64,000 bases of DNA from Haemophilus haemolyticus (GCF_003351405.1 NZ_CP031240.1:124001-188000), one strand, 5' to 3'; shown: positions 21,216 through 30,269, counted from the first letter of the stretch. The notes: generated by a model from the sequence alone, not told the origin. Translations and numbers: made by a program.

Positions 21216-22343
21216 ATGAAATTGACAAAAACAGCATTATGCGCCGCACTTTTTACAACTGTTGCATTTTCAGCTAACGCACAAGTCTATCCAGATTTAC
21301 CAGTAGGCATCAAAAGTGGAACAGGTGCACTCATCGGCGATACCGTATATGTAGGCTTAGGTTCGGGTGGCAATAAATTCTATTCTTTAGACTTAAAAGA
21401 TCCTGCTGCACAATGGAAAGAAATTGCAGCATTCCCTGGTGGTGAACGTAATCAACCTGTTGCAGCAGCTGTAGATGGAAAACTTTATGTATTCGGTGGT
21501 TTGCAAAAAAATGAAAAAGGCGAACTCCAACTTGTTAATGATGCTTACAGCTACAATCCAGCTGATAATACTTGGGTGAAACTTCCTACTCGCTCTCCGC
21601 GTGGCTTAGTCGGTTCAAGCAGCGCATCTCACGGCGATAAAGTTTATATTTTAGGTGGTTCTAACCTCTCTATATTTAATGGTTTCTTCCAAGACACCGT
21701 GGCAGCAGGTGAAGATAAAGCGAAAAAAGATGAAATCGCAGCAGCTTATTTCGATCAACGTCCAGAAGATTATTTCTTCACAACAGAATTATTGAGCTAT
21801 GAACCATCAACCAATAAATGGCGCAATGAAGGTCGTATTCCATTCTCTGGCCGTGCTGGCGCGGCATTCACTATCCAAGATAATGACTTAGTGGTGGTCA
21901 ATGGTGAAGTTAAACCAGGGCTTCGTACCGCAGAAGCTCATCAAGGTAAATTCACTGCTAAAGGTGTGCAATGGAAAAACTTACCTGACTTACCTGCGCC
22001 AAAAGGTAAATCACAAGATGGTTTAGCCGGTGCACTCGCAGGCTATAGCCATGGCCATTATTTAGTGACTGGTGGCGCAAACTTCCCTGGTTCAATTAAA
22101 CAATTCAAAGAAGGCAAACTTCATGCGCATAAAGGTTTAACCAAAACATGGCATAACGAAGTTTATACTTTAAATAATGGTAAATGGAGTATCGTTGGTG
22201 AATTACCAATGAATATTGGCTATGGTTTCTCTGTATCTTACAACAATAAAGTATTACTCATCGGTGGTGAAACAGACGGTGGTAAAGCGTTAACCAGCGT
22301 TAAAGCCATTAGCTACGATGGTAAAAAATTGACCGTTGAATAA
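21216..22343 (+). CDS. nanM: N-acetylneuraminate epimerase (sialic acid mutarotase)
   Basis: NanM is a periplasmic Kelch-type beta-propeller that speeds conversion of alpha- to beta-sialic acid, the form released by sialidases versus the form used for uptake. The ATG at 21216 has GAGG six bases upstream (375 residues); the earlier ATG at 21204 overlaps this site. The signal peptide ends SANA before QVYPDLPV. Kelch blades are visible ([33 protein letters not shown]). An uptake sequence core (CCGCACTTT) falls within the signal peptide codons. Follows siaT after a terminator. Confidence 0.93.
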   Translation: MKLTKTALCAALFTTVAFSANAQVYPDLPVGIKSGTGALIGDTVYVGLGSGGNKFYSLDLKDPAAQWKEIAAFPGGERNQPVAAAVDGKLYVFGGLQKNEKGELQLVNDAYSYNPADNTWVKLPTRSPRGLVGSSSASHGDKVYILGGSNLSIFNGFFQDTVAAGEDKAKKDEIAAAYFDQRPEDYFFTTELLSYEPSTNKWRNEGRIPFSGRAGAAFTIQDNDLVVVNGEVKPGLRTAEAHQGKFTAKGVQWKNLPDLPAPKGKSQDGLAGALAGYSHGHYLVTGGANFPGSIKQFKEGKLHAHKGLTKTWHNEVYTLNNGKWSIVGELPMNIGYGFSVSYNNKVLLIGGETDGGKALTSVKAISYDGKKLTVE

Positions 22344-22363
22344 GTTGGCATAGAATAATGTAT

Positions 22364-22397
22364 AAGGCTTGAGGCAAAGAATGGGCTCAAGCCTTTT
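22364..22397 (+). terminator. Terminator after nanM
   Basis: AAGGCTTGAG and CTCAAGCCTT form a perfect 10-bp stem followed by a short T-run. Confidence 0.8.
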
Positions 22398-22431
22398 GAT
22401 TTCATCAAAATATAAAAATTAAGGAGATTAT

Positions 22432-23895
22432 ATGAGTGTACTTAGTTACGCACAAAAAATCGGTCAAGCCTTAATGGTGCCTGTGGCAGCCTTACCTGCT
22501 GCGGCATTATTAATGGGTATTGGCTATTGGATAGACCCAGATGGTTGGGGTGCAAACAGTCAATTAGCAGCATTATTAATTAAATCTGGTGCAGCAATTA
22601 TTGACAACATGGGCTTACTCTTCGCAGTAGGCGTCGCGTTTGGTCTTGCAAAAGACAAACACGGTTCCGCCGCACTTTCAGGTCTTGTTGGTTTCTATGT
22701 AGTAACCACCCTGCTTTCCCCTGCTGGTGTAGCACAATTACAGCACATTGATATTAGTGAAGTGCCTGCCGCATTCAAAAAAATCAATAACCAATTTATC
22801 GGGATTTTAATTGGTGTAATTTCAGCTGAACTTTACAACCGGTTCTATCAAGTTGAATTACCAAAAGCGCTTTCGTTCTTTAGCGGAAAACGCCTCGTCC
22901 CAATTTTGGTTTCTTTCGTGATGATCGCCGTATCATTTGCCTTACTCTATATTTGGCCTCATATTTTTAACGCACTCGTTTCATTTGGTGAATCCATCAA
23001 AGATTTAGGTGCAGTCGGTGCGGGTATCTACGGTTTCTTCAACCGTTTATTAATTCCTGTTGGCTTACACCATGCCTTAAACTCTGTATTCTGGTTTGAC
23101 GTAGCGGGTATCAATGATATTCCAAACTTCTTAGGCGGTGCTAAATCTATTGCCGAAGGCACTGCAACTATGGGGGTAACAGGTATGTATCAAGCTGGTT
23201 TCTTCCCAGTGATGATGTTTGGTTTACCAGGTGCTGCTCTTGCAATTTATCACTGCGCAAAACCAAATCAAAAAGTACAAGTTGCCTCAATTATGCTTGC
23301 GGGTGCGTTAGCCTCTTTCTTTACAGGGATCACCGAACCGCTTGAATTCTCATTCATGTTCGTTGCACCTGTACTTTATGTATTGCATGCATTATTAACA
23401 GGTATCTCTGTATTCATTGCAGCCACAATGCACTGGATTGCAGGATTCGGCTTTAGTGCTGGTTTAGTGGATATGGTACTTTCTAGCCGCAACCCACTTG
23501 CTGTTAGCTGGTATATGTTGCTTGTACAAGGTATTGTATTCTTTGCTATCTATTATTTTGTGTTCCGTTTTGCAATTAATGCCTTTAATCTCAAAACGCT
23601 GGGACGTGAAGATAAAGCAGAAACAGTTGCAGTCCCAACACAAAGTAACCAATCTCGCGAAGAAAGAGCGGTAAAATTTATCGCTGCTTTAGGTGGTTCA
23701 GAAAACTTCAAAACTGTGGATGCTTGTATCACTCGTTTACGCTTAACTTTAGTTGACCATCACAATATTAATGAAGATCAACTTAAAGCGCTTGGTTCAA
23801 AAGGTAATGTAAAATTAGGCAATGATGGATTACAAGTCATTTTAGGGCCTGAAGCTGAACTTATGGCAGAAGCAATTAAAGCAAAATTAAAATAA
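22432..23895 (+). CDS. nagE: PTS N-acetylglucosamine permease EIICB (no EIIA domain)
   Basis: A 487-residue glucose-superfamily PTS permease. The membrane IIC domain (about 1-380) has the family start YAQKIGQALMVPVAALPAAALLMGIGY and the central motif FFTGITEPLEFSFMF. The IIB domain (about 405-487) carries the phospho-cysteine in DACITRLRLTL. E. coli NagE (about 650 aa) also has a C-terminal IIA domain that is absent here, so an external EIIA such as the Crr protein would be needed. It would import GlcNAc as GlcNAc-6-P straight to NagA/NagB. I recall no such gene in H. influenzae Rd. Confidence 0.9.
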   Translation: MSVLSYAQKIGQALMVPVAALPAAALLMGIGYWIDPDGWGANSQLAALLIKSGAAIIDNMGLLFAVGVAFGLAKDKHGSAALSGLVGFYVVTTLLSPAGVAQLQHIDISEVPAAFKKINNQFIGILIGVISAELYNRFYQVELPKALSFFSGKRLVPILVSFVMIAVSFALLYIWPHIFNALVSFGESIKDLGAVGAGIYGFFNRLLIPVGLHHALNSVFWFDVAGINDIPNFLGGAKSIAEGTATMGVTGMYQAGFFPVMMFGLPGAALAIYHCAKPNQKVQVASIMLAGALASFFTGITEPLEFSFMFVAPVLYVLHALLTGISVFIAATMHWIAGFGFSAGLVDMVLSSRNPLAVSWYMLLVQGIVFFAIYYFVFRFAINAFNLKTLGREDKAETVAVPTQSNQSREERAVKFIAALGGSENFKTVDACITRLRLTLVDHHNINEDQLKALGSKGNVKLGNDGLQVILGPEAELMAEAIKAKLK

Positions 23896-23913
23896 ATTTT
23901 GGCCGCACTTTAC

Positions 23914-23941
23914 ATGCCGTCTATCACTAGGCGGCATTTTT
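23914..23941 (+). terminator. Terminator after nagE
   Basis: ATGCCG(T)C and G(G)CGGCAT stem with an 8-base loop, then T5, preceded by an uptake core (CCGCACTTT). Confidence 0.8.
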
Positions 23942-23958
23942 ATTAATGAGATTTAGCG

Positions 23959-24393
23959 ATGTTATTTATTCCACCACCACTACTCTGTTTATTAATTGGC
24001 ACAGCAATGTATTTCTTGCCAAAAGTTGCTAGTTATTCAGTCCATTTTGCAATTATTGCCTTTGTCATTACGCTTTCATTTTTGATTGCTGGGGGCAGTG
24101 TGTTTCAATTTTTTATCCGCAAAACGACTATCAATCCTCATGACTTTAAACATACAACACAATTAGTTTCTACAGGCATATTTCGATTTAGCCGTAACCC
24201 AATGTATTTAAGTTTGCTGTTAATGTTAATTGCCTGGACTCTTTGGTTGAGTAATAGTTTGGCTTGGTTAGGCGTGATTGTCTTTATACTAGTTATGAAT
24301 CGCTTTCAAATAGCCAGAGAAGAAGCCTATTTGGAAAGTAAATTTGGCGATGAATATCGTCGTTACAAACAAAAAGTAAGACGCTGGCTATAA
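23959..24393 (+). CDS. Small integral-membrane methyltransferase (isoprenylcysteine/phospholipid N-methyltransferase family)
   Basis: 144 residues with four hydrophobic helices and the family motif GIFRFSRNPMYLSLLL (about 74-89) followed near the end by EEAYLESKFGDEYRRYKQKVRRWL. This pattern (RNPxY, then EExxLxxxFGxxYxxY) defines the ICMT/PEMT-like membrane methyltransferases, which use SAM. The bacterial substrate is unknown. It starts 18 bases after the nagE terminator and is convergent with hflC. Confidence 0.85.
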   Translation: MLFIPPPLLCLLIGTAMYFLPKVASYSVHFAIIAFVITLSFLIAGGSVFQFFIRKTTINPHDFKHTTQLVSTGIFRFSRNPMYLSLLLMLIAWTLWLSNSLAWLGVIVFILVMNRFQIAREEAYLESKFGDEYRRYKQKVRRWL

Positions 24394-24418
24394 AAAAACA
24401 CCTTCACAAGGAAGGTGT
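24392..24418. terminator. Shared terminator, membrane methyltransferase / hflC
   Basis: ACACCTTC and GAAGGTGT form a perfect 8-bp stem with a 5-base loop. On the minus strand it is followed by T7, so it mainly ends hflK-hflC. Confidence 0.8.
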
Positions 24419-24435
24419 TGTCATCAATTTAAAAT

Positions 24436-25323
24436 CTATTTCTTCGGTACTTGCATAAAACGGAAGAAATCACTATCCGGTTTTAAAATCATCATATTGT
24501 CAGAATTTGCAAAACTCGCTTCATAGGCTTTTAAACTACGTACAAAAGTAAAGAATTGAGGCTCTTGTGCAAAAGCATCTGAATATAATTTTGCAGCCGC
24601 AGCATCGCCTGAACCTCGTAATTCTTGTGCAGTTTTATTTGCATTAGCAAGAATCAACGTCACTTTACGATCTACATCAGCTTGGATAAATGCTGCTTTT
24701 TCTTTACCTTGAGAACGGTGTTCACGCGCGACTGCATCACGTTCTGCACGCATACGTTGATAAATTGAAGAAGAGACTTCGTCCGGTAAATTGATTTGTT
24801 TTACACGCACATCAATTACTTCAATACCCAATTCTGCCGTACTATCTTGCCCTGAATTTAAAGCTTTTTTTGCCCCTTCCATTAATTCACCGCGTGTACC
24901 AGAAACGATATCTTTAATGGTTCTTGTACCAATTTCAGAACGCAAACGGTCATTTACTTTACGGCTTAACAAGCTTGAAGCTTGAGTATAATCACCACCA
25001 CCAGTAGATGTGTAGAATCGACCAAAATCACTAATCTTCCATTTCACATAAGAATCTACTAGCAAGTCTTTTTTCTCAACAGTAACAAAACGTGTTGCTG
25101 AACCATCTAAAGTACGAATACGTGCATCTAAAACTTTAATGCTATCAATCAAAGGCACTTTAAAATGCAAGCCTGGTTCATAGACAACCACCTTATTATC
25201 TGCATCACGTTGTACTTTGTTGAATCGCAACATAATACCGCGAGTACCTTCCGTCACGACCACGACACTGGAATACAACACTGCTGCAATCACGAAAATA
25301 GCTGGTAATAAAAATTTACGCAT
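24436..25323 (-). CDS. hflC: HflC, FtsH protease modulator
   Basis: HflC is an inner-membrane SPFH/band-7 protein that with HflK forms a cage around FtsH and tunes its proteolysis. It has 295 residues: a single N-terminal membrane segment (about 4-22, signal anchor, periplasmic body), the SPFH domain, then a long charged helix with SERAEREAVAREHRSQGKEK-like composition (MRAERDAVAREHRSQGKEKA). Its start overlaps the hflK stop by one base, consistent with an hflK-hflC operon. Confidence 0.95.
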   Translation of the reverse strand: MRKFLLPAIFVIAAVLYSSVVVVTEGTRGIMLRFNKVQRDADNKVVVYEPGLHFKVPLIDSIKVLDARIRTLDGSATRFVTVEKKDLLVDSYVKWKISDFGRFYTSTGGGDYTQASSLLSRKVNDRLRSEIGTRTIKDIVSGTRGELMEGAKKALNSGQDSTAELGIEVIDVRVKQINLPDEVSSSIYQRMRAERDAVAREHRSQGKEKAAFIQADVDRKVTLILANANKTAQELRGSGDAAAAKLYSDAFAQEPQFFTFVRSLKAYEASFANSDNMMILKPDSDFFRFMQVPKK

Positions 25324-26558
25324 TAGTTAAATCTCCCTTGGCGAATCGGCTCAACAGTGCTTGGTAGTTGGCTTGAAGAATGATTAATACGCTCTGGCTG
25401 TGATAAAACAGGTGCAGATTCTACCGCTCTTTCTGTTACGACTGGCGCTTTAGCTGATACTTTTTTACCCATAATTTGTTCTAAGGGTAACACAGTTAAA
25501 TTGTTACCATTATTGCCATCAAGCATCACTTTTGGGGTATTTGCCATGACTTTTTCCATGGTTTGAATATATAAACGCTCACGCAGTAAATCTGGCGCAG
25601 CTTTAAATTCAGGCAACAAACGCTGCAAACGTTCCACTTCTCCTCGTGCATCTAACACGATACGATCTTTATAAGCTGTCGCTTCTTCAATAATACGTTG
25701 TGCATCACCACGCGCAATCGGCTCTTTCTCTCGGGCATAGGCTTCCGCTTCACGAATGAAACGTTGTTCATCTTCCTGTGCTTTAATCGCATCATCAAAC
25801 GCATCTTTTACTTCTTCAGGTGGGCGCGCAGATTGGAAGTTCACATCAATCACCTCAAGTCCCATATCATAGGATTTGATAATGTCATTTAATGCTTTCC
25901 ACGTATCTTCACGAACAACCGCACGGCCTGTTGTTAAAATATCATTCATTGACATATGGCCGATCACATAACGCAATGCACTGTCAGTCGCTTGACCTAA
26001 ACTGTCATCCGCATTCGTCACGCTAAAACGATATTTAGCAGGATCTTGCACGCGATATTGCACGGTCATTTCCACACGAACCATATTTTCATCTTTAGTC
26101 AGCATTGAACCTTGAGTACGAAGTTCCTTAACTTGCTCTACATTCACTGGCAATACTTTATCTACAAATGTTGGTTTCCAGTTCAAACCTGGTTGAACAA
26201 TAGAATGTAATTCACCAAAACGAAGCACCACACCACGCTCAGCCTCTTTAATAGTGTAGAAACCACTTACGCCCCAAATAATCGCACCAATCGCCACGAC
26301 AAGTGGAACCACCTTTCCAAAATTAAATGGCGTACTGTTTTGAGAACTACCATTATTTTGACCGCTCTTTTTATTTCCACCACCTAATTTTCTGAGAAGA
26401 TTATTAAAAATCTCCTCAATATCTGGCGGAGATTGTTCTTGATTCCCACGATTTTGATTGTTATTCCATCCATTATTATTGGATGAATTTCCCGGCTGTT
26501 GGTCGTTGCTTTGCCCTGGTTTGCTCCAAGGATCGCGATCTGAACCGTTCTGTGACAT
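25323..26558 (-). CDS. hflK: HflK, FtsH protease modulator
   Basis: The partner of HflC. The ATG at 26558 follows GGAG by seven bases and gives MSQNGSDRDPWSKPG (411 residues); the ATG four codons upstream overlaps the ribosome binding site. The N-terminus is Asn/Gly/Gln-rich and cytoplasmic (to about 75), then one membrane helix (VVPLVVAIGAIIWGVSGFY) and the SPFH domain with ERGVVLRFGE. It marks the edge of conserved DNA: in H. influenzae Rd, as I recall, hflK is followed directly by the phosphopantetheinyl transferase gene, whereas here the 19-kb CDI locus intervenes. Confidence 0.95.
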   Translation of the reverse strand: MSQNGSDRDPWSKPGQSNDQQPGNSSNNNGWNNNQNRGNQEQSPPDIEEIFNNLLRKLGGGNKKSGQNNGSSQNSTPFNFGKVVPLVVAIGAIIWGVSGFYTIKEAERGVVLRFGELHSIVQPGLNWKPTFVDKVLPVNVEQVKELRTQGSMLTKDENMVRVEMTVQYRVQDPAKYRFSVTNADDSLGQATDSALRYVIGHMSMNDILTTGRAVVREDTWKALNDIIKSYDMGLEVIDVNFQSARPPEEVKDAFDDAIKAQEDEQRFIREAEAYAREKEPIARGDAQRIIEEATAYKDRIVLDARGEVERLQRLLPEFKAAPDLLRERLYIQTMEKVMANTPKVMLDGNNGNNLTVLPLEQIMGKKVSAKAPVVTERAVESAPVLSQPERINHSSSQLPSTVEPIRQGRFN

Positions 26559-26570
26559 TTCATTCTCCAT

Positions 26571-27049
26571 TTGTCAAAAAATTGTTAAGAGTTTAGCTAA
26601 ATAAATGGGGCGCGTCTATGAAAATGCAAGAGGGAATAACCATTAATTTCGCCGCACTTTCAAGTTATGCCCCTTAGGAGCGGAGATTTTTTGCCGTTAG
26701 TGTTAGATAGCTTTTACTGTTTGCTATCATAGCAGTTACAGCTTTAACAGATTTTTAAATTAAGTTTGCCTTTAATAGCAATACGCACATTTTCAGAAAA
26801 AGCGATGTTAATTCTCATCGCAGCTTAGGTGTCTTGCTCTCTCGTGATATTTGCGTAGAAAATCGGATATGCTTACGCTAGATTGGATGTAAAATTATAA
26901 GGTTTGATTAACACAAGCATCGTTTAAAATACAAAAGTGCGGTCAATTTTTGAGAAGTTTTAAAACTATTTAAAAATTGACCGCACTTTATATCTAGATA
27001 TTTTAAATTTTATACCATTAAAATATCAAATTTATGTATTTTTAATTCC
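26571..27049. other. Gene-free border of the CDI locus with a cdiA relic
   Basis: No credible gene here. Positions 26667-26706 match, with a few changes, a coding piece of cdiA (compare about 34102-34141 and 39380-39419: GCCCCTT, then GGAGATTTTTTGCCG), so this is a detached relic. Positions 26888-26995 repeat the module-end sequence found at about 34780-34882. The remainder is A/T-rich with no pattern I can name. Confidence 0.55.
26930..26993. terminator. USS-dyad at the end of the CDI array
   Basis: AAAAGTGCGGTCAATTTTT (26934-) and AAAAATTGACCGCACTTT (to 26991) form a long inverted pair of extended uptake sequences. It lies past the last immunity gene and can terminate transcription in both directions. 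Confidence 0.7.
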
Positions 27050-27270
27050 TCACCCTCTTCGCCACTTGTTATAATCAGCTGCATATATTAATAAAAATAA
27101 TACAAATAGCCCCCCCCATACTTTTAAACTAAAAAATAAATGCTCTTCACTTAAAAAAAATCGCCCTGATCAATATACCCAGTAATAAAGTAGGCATTTA
27201 TATAAAAAATAATTTGTAGAATTATAGTCATTAAAAAAGATCTCTTTAATATAATTAAAAAATATTTCAT
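27050..27270 (-). pseudogene. Immunity candidate I5, frameshifted at a T8 tract
   Basis: An ATG at 27270 starts two bases after the CT5 stop codon. The frame reads MKYFLIILKRSFLMTIILQI and onward to a stop at 27151, inside a run of eight T. One extra T would continue the protein to a TGA at 27050 (second helix VWGGLFVLFLLIYAADYNKW), giving about 74 residues with two membrane helices, just like the other immunity candidates of this locus. The second half also contains a G8 run. Either it is a decayed gene, a phase-variable one, or the run length is a sequencing error. Confidence 0.6.
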
Positions 27271-27272
27271 AT

Positions 27273-27791
27273 CTATTTCTTCCTTTCTTTTGCTTCTAAT
27301 TTATCATTCACTTGATTAATAATCTCACCAACAACACCCCCTATGAATGGAGATACAGGCTTTAACACAGGAGGAGATATTTTTTCCATAGTATAACCTC
27401 CTAAGGCGCTTTCGGCATATTTTACCTGTTCATTCACATGAGATTTACCATCAGATATTGTTGATACTGCAGTATCAACAGAACCAATTAAAACGGAAGT
27501 ACCTAAAGGAGCGTTTAATAGATATGGAGCAAGTAACCCTGTTCTTATAGTTTTATTTGCATCAATATAACCTGTTGCAGCATATTGAGTTATTGCACTA
27601 GCCGTAGCCCCCATCGCCACTCCTTGTGCATATTGCTTATATGTTATTTCAGTTATAGGTTTCAAACCATGCTCAATTCCCTGGACAGCTGTTCGAACTA
27701 CTTTAGCCTGTGTAGGATTATAAGAATAATAAATTCCTTGACTCACTAATTCCCCCACGATGGCGCAAGCGTCCTCGCTTGTGCCTATCAA
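27273..27791 (-). CDS. Orphan CdiA C-terminal toxin fragment (CT5)
   Basis: 172 residues without a signal peptide or a VENN junction. The first about 13 codons run through a palindromic repeat (27762-27785) and are probably not original coding sequence; the CT-like part begins near GELVSQGIYYSYNPTQ. The end (ALGGYTMEKISPPVLKP, then GGVVGEIINQVNDKLEAKERKK) has the same Gly-rich amphipathic plus charged tail design as the tips of CT1 and CT2. It is followed at once by a two-helix membrane immunity candidate. Probably a displaced toxin tip that is silent unless recombined onto cdiA. Confidence 0.6.
   Translation of the reverse strand: MIGTSEDACAIVGELVSQGIYYSYNPTQAKVVRTAVQGIEHGLKPITEITYKQYAQGVAMGATASAITQYAATGYIDANKTIRTGLLAPYLLNAPLGTSVLIGSVDTAVSTISDGKSHVNEQVKYAESALGGYTMEKISPPVLKPVSPFIGGVVGEIINQVNDKLEAKERKK
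27762..27785. repeat. GC-rich palindromic repeat, copy 1
   Basis: GGCGCAAGCG and CGCTTGTGCC form a 10-bp stem with one mismatch and the loop TCCT. It is far richer in GC than its surroundings and lies at the truncated 5' edge of CT5. Confidence 0.7.
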
Positions 27792-28058
27792 CTAAAAGTG
27801 CGGTCAAAAAATTCAAAGAATTTTGAATATTGGCTCTGCCGATGGTTATGAGTAAAATTCACAATGTTTTTATTAAACAGCGCCTGCTTGGACGCTGGCG
27901 CTATCATTGGGGTGAACGCTTGCGCCATCATAGGGTTTTAAAATTCTTTAAAAATTGACCGCACTTTGTACTTCTGTATTTTAAATTTTAGTCTGTTTAA
28001 ATATCAAACAGACTAAAAATTTCTAATAATTAACATCAGAAATTAAACACTTTCTATA
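27792..28058. other. Spacer between modules 4 and 5 with USS pair and palindromes
   Basis: The spacer carries an uptake sequence at 27796-27804, its inverse near 27955-27966 (TTGACCGCACTTT), and a second GC-rich palindrome (AGCGCC/GGCGCT, 27879-27902) followed by GCTTGCGCCATCA. No open frame of interest. The uptake pair encloses the palindrome, an arrangement that resembles the other module ends. Confidence 0.55.
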
Positions 28059-28286
28059 CTAGCTACCTCTGAGTTTTTTAGATATAAACATTGCTAATAC
28101 TATTAATGGTGACATCCTAGAAAACATATAGAAATTAAAAGATAGTATATCCTTTATCTCAAGAATAGAAATATCACCTAGATTTATGATAAAGGTAAAC
28201 ACGATAAAACATAAAGATATTATTATAAATCCAGATAGAAAAACAACGAGGGAATAAATAAAAAACTGAATAATATTATTAAACAC
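28059..28286 (-). CDS. Immunity candidate I4 (two-helix membrane protein)
   Basis: 75 residues, starting with GTG directly after the CT4 stop (TAAGTG) behind a strong GGAGGTGA ribosome binding site that lies in the last codons of CT4. Two hydrophobic segments (about 5-34 and 52-68) and a basic tail SKKLRGS. Position, coupling and size match CdiI proteins that protect against membrane-acting toxins, such as CdiI of E. coli EC93. No sequence family is recognised. Confidence 0.65.
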   Translation of the reverse strand: MFNNIIQFFIYSLVVFLSGFIIISLCFIVFTFIINLGDISILEIKDILSFNFYMFSRMSPLIVLAMFISKKLRGS

Positions 28287-30167
28287 TTATTCACCTCCTA
28301 GAATTATAGATTTCATGTTTTTCTCATTATTTTCCAATTTTTTACTTGTAGCTTCACTCGCCATTGAATCGACTACTGCCCCAAATCTAACTGGTAAATA
28401 TTTATAATCTTCGTATCCTGTATAATAAAAATTTTTATTTCTATATTGAGGCTCATAATTGTTTTTATATTTACTAATACTTCTAACAACCAAGGAATCA
28501 ATTGATTTCTCAGCTACTTTACCTGCAAAACTGCCAGCTGCTGTTGCTAACCCAGAAGATACTGCTTTATAACCAGCATGTTTAATTGAATCCTCATTAG
28601 ACTCAAAATATCCTTGCAAGCCTGAACTTAGGGTATTCACTATCAATGTAGTTTTAAAATTTGTTCCTCCAGTAATAAATCCTGTTGTACCGCTCCAAGC
28701 TAAATCACTGGCTGATGTATCTTTACCTTGATAAGAGTTACCCAAATGAGTGGCTGTCATACTTAAGCCTGAATTTGTCAGTTTTTCAGTCAAAATAGGA
28801 TGTGCTTTAGCAAAATCCCCAACTTTTGCTGTTGCAGAAACCACTTTGTTTGGTAAGTTCAATGCATTAACAGTTGCTGGCACTTTACTTAATGCATTTG
28901 AAAGTACACCAACGCCATAAATCATCGAGGCTGACTCCAGCCCATCCTTAACTGAATAAGCTATTTTCCCATTCGCTGAATTTTTATAATTCTCAGGAGC
29001 ATCAAGTTCGTTCTTGACAGTATAATACATCTCTTCATCACGAGAATGTTTTTCAGAACGCCAACCTAGCCAGTTCTTGCTCTCTTCTGGCAAGGTATTC
29101 ACTGCTTGCGATCTTTGTGCATCCGTACCGGCAAAAGGGAAATGACCATAATCTCGTTTTGGTACAGGATCATTAATTAAATATTCTGATTCGAAACGAT
29201 TCTTAGCGTTAACTGGCGATATTGGCGATGCCAATTTATAACCAGATGCGGTATTTCCCGTAACAGTTTCTATATAATAACGATCTACATAGCTTAAAAA
29301 TGCCTCTCTTTCCTTGCTATTTAAGGAATTTGGATCTTTTCTAAATTTATCCAAGAGAACATCACTACGCTGATCTGATTCAATTAAATCTCTAAACTCC
29401 AATTTTTCTTTGTTTGTTAATTGTTCTCCACGATGATATTTTGTTTTTAACGCATTTAATCTCGCTCTTGATGCATCACTCAAGAAATTATTCTCCACCG
29501 CCCTTTTAGCCGTCCCTGCTCCAGAGGTTGCAGCAAGGAAATTCCCCCCTTGCTCTGTAGTGGCGCCATTTGCCTTCGCCGTTAATGCCGCAGCTAATCC
29601 TCCCGCCAGTTGACTTAACGTGCTAATGTTTTCCTTCTCATTTGCTGTAAGTTGATTTGGCGTTTTATTATAGATTGCCTGCGTAAGGATTTGTGCAGTC
29701 ACTTCTCCTGTCACCCCTGCCACTGCACCCGTCAATGGGTCTTTGCCTGTCACTTGAAACTCTACTGCAGAAAGCAGAGCATGCGCCATAAGATTCGCAG
29801 CTTTGTCTTTTGCCGTGTCGCCTGCCGTCATCTCGTGGATGGTTTTGTTGAGATAAGGTGAAGCCAGTGCGACAAGGCTGCCTGCGGTATCATTTTGTGC
29901 CGCTGCTTGTAATGCCGCTGTCACGACGCGAATCGCCATGCCTGTCTTACTTCCAATACCGTAAGTGCCGTCTATATCATTTTGAATAGCGGTAATTTGT
30001 TTACCGATTTCTTGCGCTTGCGTACTCGCTTTGCCGTATTTTTCTTCCGCTTTAAATTTTTCCAATGACAGTTTATTAATCTTCTCACGCTCATTATACG
30101 TGGCAATGCTTATCGCGTTGTTCGTGATGTCGCCTATCACCTTCGCCATTTCTTGGCGCTCTTGCAC
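28287..30167 (-). CDS. Orphan cdiA 3' module with toxin tip CT4
   Basis: 626 residues, no signal peptide. Residues 1-227 repeat the end of the shared CdiA body (KVIGDITNNAISIATYNERE, pre-toxin region, VENN at 224-227). Homology to cdiA continues upstream in frame to about 30238, where it stops abruptly. After VENN comes a unique 399-residue tip with a polar, Lys/Glu-rich N-terminal half and an Ala/Gly/Ser-rich C-terminal half (about 440-560). The GTG at 30167 is only a nominal start. As it stands it cannot be exported; it looks like a donor cassette for replacing the tip of CdiA. Confidence 0.75.
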   Translation of the reverse strand: MQERQEMAKVIGDITNNAISIATYNEREKINKLSLEKFKAEEKYGKASTQAQEIGKQITAIQNDIDGTYGIGSKTGMAIRVVTAALQAAAQNDTAGSLVALASPYLNKTIHEMTAGDTAKDKAANLMAHALLSAVEFQVTGKDPLTGAVAGVTGEVTAQILTQAIYNKTPNQLTANEKENISTLSQLAGGLAAALTAKANGATTEQGGNFLAATSGAGTAKRAVENNFLSDASRARLNALKTKYHRGEQLTNKEKLEFRDLIESDQRSDVLLDKFRKDPNSLNSKEREAFLSYVDRYYIETVTGNTASGYKLASPISPVNAKNRFESEYLINDPVPKRDYGHFPFAGTDAQRSQAVNTLPEESKNWLGWRSEKHSRDEEMYYTVKNELDAPENYKNSANGKIAYSVKDGLESASMIYGVGVLSNALSKVPATVNALNLPNKVVSATAKVGDFAKAHPILTEKLTNSGLSMTATHLGNSYQGKDTSASDLAWSGTTGFITGGTNFKTTLIVNTLSSGLQGYFESNEDSIKHAGYKAVSSGLATAAGSFAGKVAEKSIDSLVVRSISKYKNNYEPQYRNKNFYYTGYEDYKYLPVRFGAVVDSMASEATSKKLENNEKNMKSIILGGE

Positions 30168-30238
30168 TTTTTGTAAATCTTGTTTTTCAACACGTTGATT
30201 CGCATTTTTTGTGTCACGTGAAAGTGCGGTCAGATTTT
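29487..30238 (-). repeat. Repeat copy C of the cdiA pre-toxin region (about 0.75 kb)
   Basis: Near-identical to 36810 to about 37600 (copy A) and 31576 to about 32320 (copy B), ending at VENN on one side and at an abrupt break after the uptake sequence GAAAGTGCGGTCAG on the other. It is mosaic: its coiled segment (KFKAEEKYGKASTQAQEIGK) is that of copy B, while QILTQAIYNK is that of copy A. Confidence 0.85.
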
Positions 30239-30269
30239 CACTATTTTTATTAATAACCTTATTTTTTAT

